Source: an uncultured Oscillospiraceae bacterium (GTDB lineage: Bacteria; Bacillota; Clostridia; Oscillospirales; Oscillospiraceae). Taken from it: DNA of 5,933 nt. Under the pieces are notes generated by a model, which saw only the letters and a program-made list of their open reading frames with translations, searched no databases and had not been told where the DNA came from. Position numbers and translations under genes: made by a program. Numbering within the stretch: the stretch's first letter is position 1; each line of letters starts with the position of its first letter. The stretch is from positions 1-5,933 of the forward strand of contig CAAEKI010000242.1 in NCBI GenBank assembly GCA_900756495.1, in the 5' to 3' direction. Of this stretch, positions 5,217-5,933 are shown in pieces.

Positions 5217-5471
5217 GCGGTGATGCTGTATCGCTATACAGGGAGCACGGACGGCTCTGGCGCAGCGCTGTCAGAGTTTGAGGATGCGGCCGATATCAGC
5301 GGCTTTGCGCAGGACGCTATGCGATGGGCGGTTGCGGAAGGAATTATGGACGGCAACGCGAACGGCGTCCTGAAGCCGACGGACAGTGCGACCCGCGCGG
5401 AAGCAGCACAGATGATGACGGACTATTTTAAACGCCAGGCAGACCGAAAGCCTTACTGTGGGGGGAACTGA
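5217..5471 (+). pseudogene. Truncated C-terminal remnant of an SLH-domain surface protein
   Basis: The frame reads AVMLYRYTGSTDGSG, then a whole SLH repeat (FEDAADISGFAQDAMRWAVA, followed by EGIMDGNANGVLKPTDSATR and AEAAQMMTDYFK), and stops at TGA 5469-5471. AVMLYRY is normally the end of a preceding SLH repeat, so the earlier part of a protein is missing. In frame, a TAA at 5214-5216 lies immediately before it, and no ribosome binding site precedes the GTG at 5220. SLH repeats come in sets of about three and anchor secreted proteins to the cell wall. A lone repeat of about 84 residues with no signal peptide cannot be a working surface protein. It is best read as the tail of an SLH gene whose front was lost when the neighbouring DNA arrived or was deleted. 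A small intact SLH protein is much less likely. Confidence 0.82.
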
Positions 5472-5602
5472 ATAGAAGACCGGCCCGCGGGAAAGAAGCC
5501 CGAGGGCCAGAGCATTTTTGGAGCCGGCCGACCCATGGCCGCCGTCCCGATATGAAATAGGCAGAACGCCAATAGCACAGGCCTTGCATGGAGGAAAGAC
5601 AG

Positions 5603-5638
5603 AGAAGGACAGGCCTGCCGCCTGTCCTTCTGTTTTTA
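5603..5638 (+). terminator. Strong intrinsic terminator between convergent genes
   Basis: AGAAGGACAGGC (5603-5614) pairs perfectly with GCCTGTCCTTCT (5620-5631) around a 5-nt loop, followed by GTTTTT on the plus strand. This is a typical intrinsic terminator for the SLH gene remnant, 130 nt upstream. On the minus strand the exit CTGTCTTTCC is weaker, but it may also stop the ASKHA gene ending at 5678. The stretch 5472-5602 holds no gene that I can support. Confidence 0.9.
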
Positions 5639-5677
5639 CCGTTTGTACACGTGCGCCCTCCGCTCTCCCTGCCACTC

Positions 5678-5933
5678 CTATCCGGCGTGTGCGAAGAACA
5701 TGCAGTCGATAAAGTGACCGCTGAAGCGGGGGTGGGTGGACAGCTCCAGATAGGCGCATCTGCCCTGGAGGTCCTCCAGTTCCGCTCTGGCCGCCCGGGA
5801 CAGCAGGACTGCCGCCGCCCCCGTCAGGGCGGTGTTGCCCACCCCTGCGGTGCGGGAAAGCAGCGACTGGGGGAGAAGGCCGATGGCCCCGGCGCTCTCC
5901 CGGCGGATATAGCTGCCGAAGCCTCCGGCCAGA
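5678..5933 (-). CDS. C-terminal part of an ASKHA-domain (DUF4445) corrinoid-activation protein, cut by the window edge
   Basis: The minus strand is open from the right edge to TAG at 5678-5680, giving 84 residues: LAGGFGSYIRRESAGAIGLL, a middle part with GNTALTGAAAVLL, and the end HPRFSGHFIDCMFF. The pattern LAGGFGxYI, a glycine-rich G-N-x-A-L-x-G-A-A segment and a final F-x-x-x-F-x-x-x-M-F-F matches the C-terminus of ASKHA/DUF4445 proteins (RACE, reductive activators of corrinoid-dependent enzymes). These use ATP and an N-terminal 2Fe-2S ferredoxin domain to reduce inactive Co(II) corrinoid in methyltransferase systems. The ferredoxin and ATPase parts lie outside the window. It converges on the SLH remnant and is separated from the hydrolase locus, so a shared pathway is not indicated. 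Its presence fits an anaerobe using corrinoid-dependent methyl transfer. Confidence 0.85.
   Translation of the reverse strand, partial: LAGGFGSYIRRESAGAIGLLPQSLLSRTAGVGNTALTGAAAVLLSRAARAELEDLQGRCAYLELSTHPRFSGHFIDCMFFAHAG

Noticed and set aside
3160..5223. Plus-strand open frame of 687 codons antisense to the hydrolase
   Set aside because: It runs opposite the well-supported hydrolase gene, has a composition rich in Gly, His, Val and Ala typical of the antisense frame of GC-rich genes, and shows no recognisable domain or ribosome binding site.
5271..5759. Minus-strand 162-codon frame across the SLH remnant and terminator
   Set aside because: It crosses a strong terminator hairpin, is antisense to SLH-coding sequence, and overlaps the ASKHA gene end in another frame.
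1..5933. tRNA, rRNA or CRISPR array
   Set aside because: No regularly spaced direct repeats and no tRNA-like cloverleaf or rRNA sequence were seen on reading both strands.

Overview
The window looks like chromosomal DNA from a GC-rich member of the Bacillota (class Clostridia), most likely an Oscillospiraceae-type gut bacterium. The grounds are AGGAGG-type ribosome binding sites, a TTGACA-N17-TATAAT promoter, an S-layer homology (SLH) remnant, and a corrinoid-activator (DUF4445/ASKHA) gene end. This placement is an inference; there is no rRNA or marker gene.

Almost everything lies on the minus strand, so the functional order runs right to left. At the right edge is the C-terminal 84 residues of an ASKHA/DUF4445 corrinoid-activation protein (5678-5933). 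It converges on a plus-strand remnant of an SLH-domain protein (5217-5471), with a strong intrinsic terminator between them (5603-5638). Next come a possible short coupled leader ORF (4962-5057) and a 560-residue CocE/NonD (S15-like) alpha/beta hydrolase (3283-4965). The hydrolase has Cys where the family has its nucleophilic Ser. It is followed by a structured, AT-rich intergenic region with a consensus promoter, and then by a LysR-type regulator (2177-3067) that ends at a 22-bp perfect inverted-repeat terminator (2078-2128).

The last unit begins with a promoter-like region and a 12-13 residue basic leader ORF (1932-1973). It continues with a sodium:solute symporter (421-1926) and two very short single-membrane-span proteins of 38 and 41 residues (287-403 and 146-271). 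Each of these has a good ribosome binding site, and both are packed tightly behind the symporter. The left 145 bases carry three consecutive hairpins and no gene.

The simplest reading is a small uptake-and-hydrolysis locus. The symporter, perhaps assisted by the two tiny membrane proteins, imports an organic anion, amino-acid derivative or ester; the cytoplasmic hydrolase cleaves it; the LysR protein senses it. The substrate cannot be read from the sequence. The least ordinary parts are the two small symporter-linked proteins, the short ORFs that appear to couple translation into the symporter and the hydrolase, and the altered hydrolase active site.
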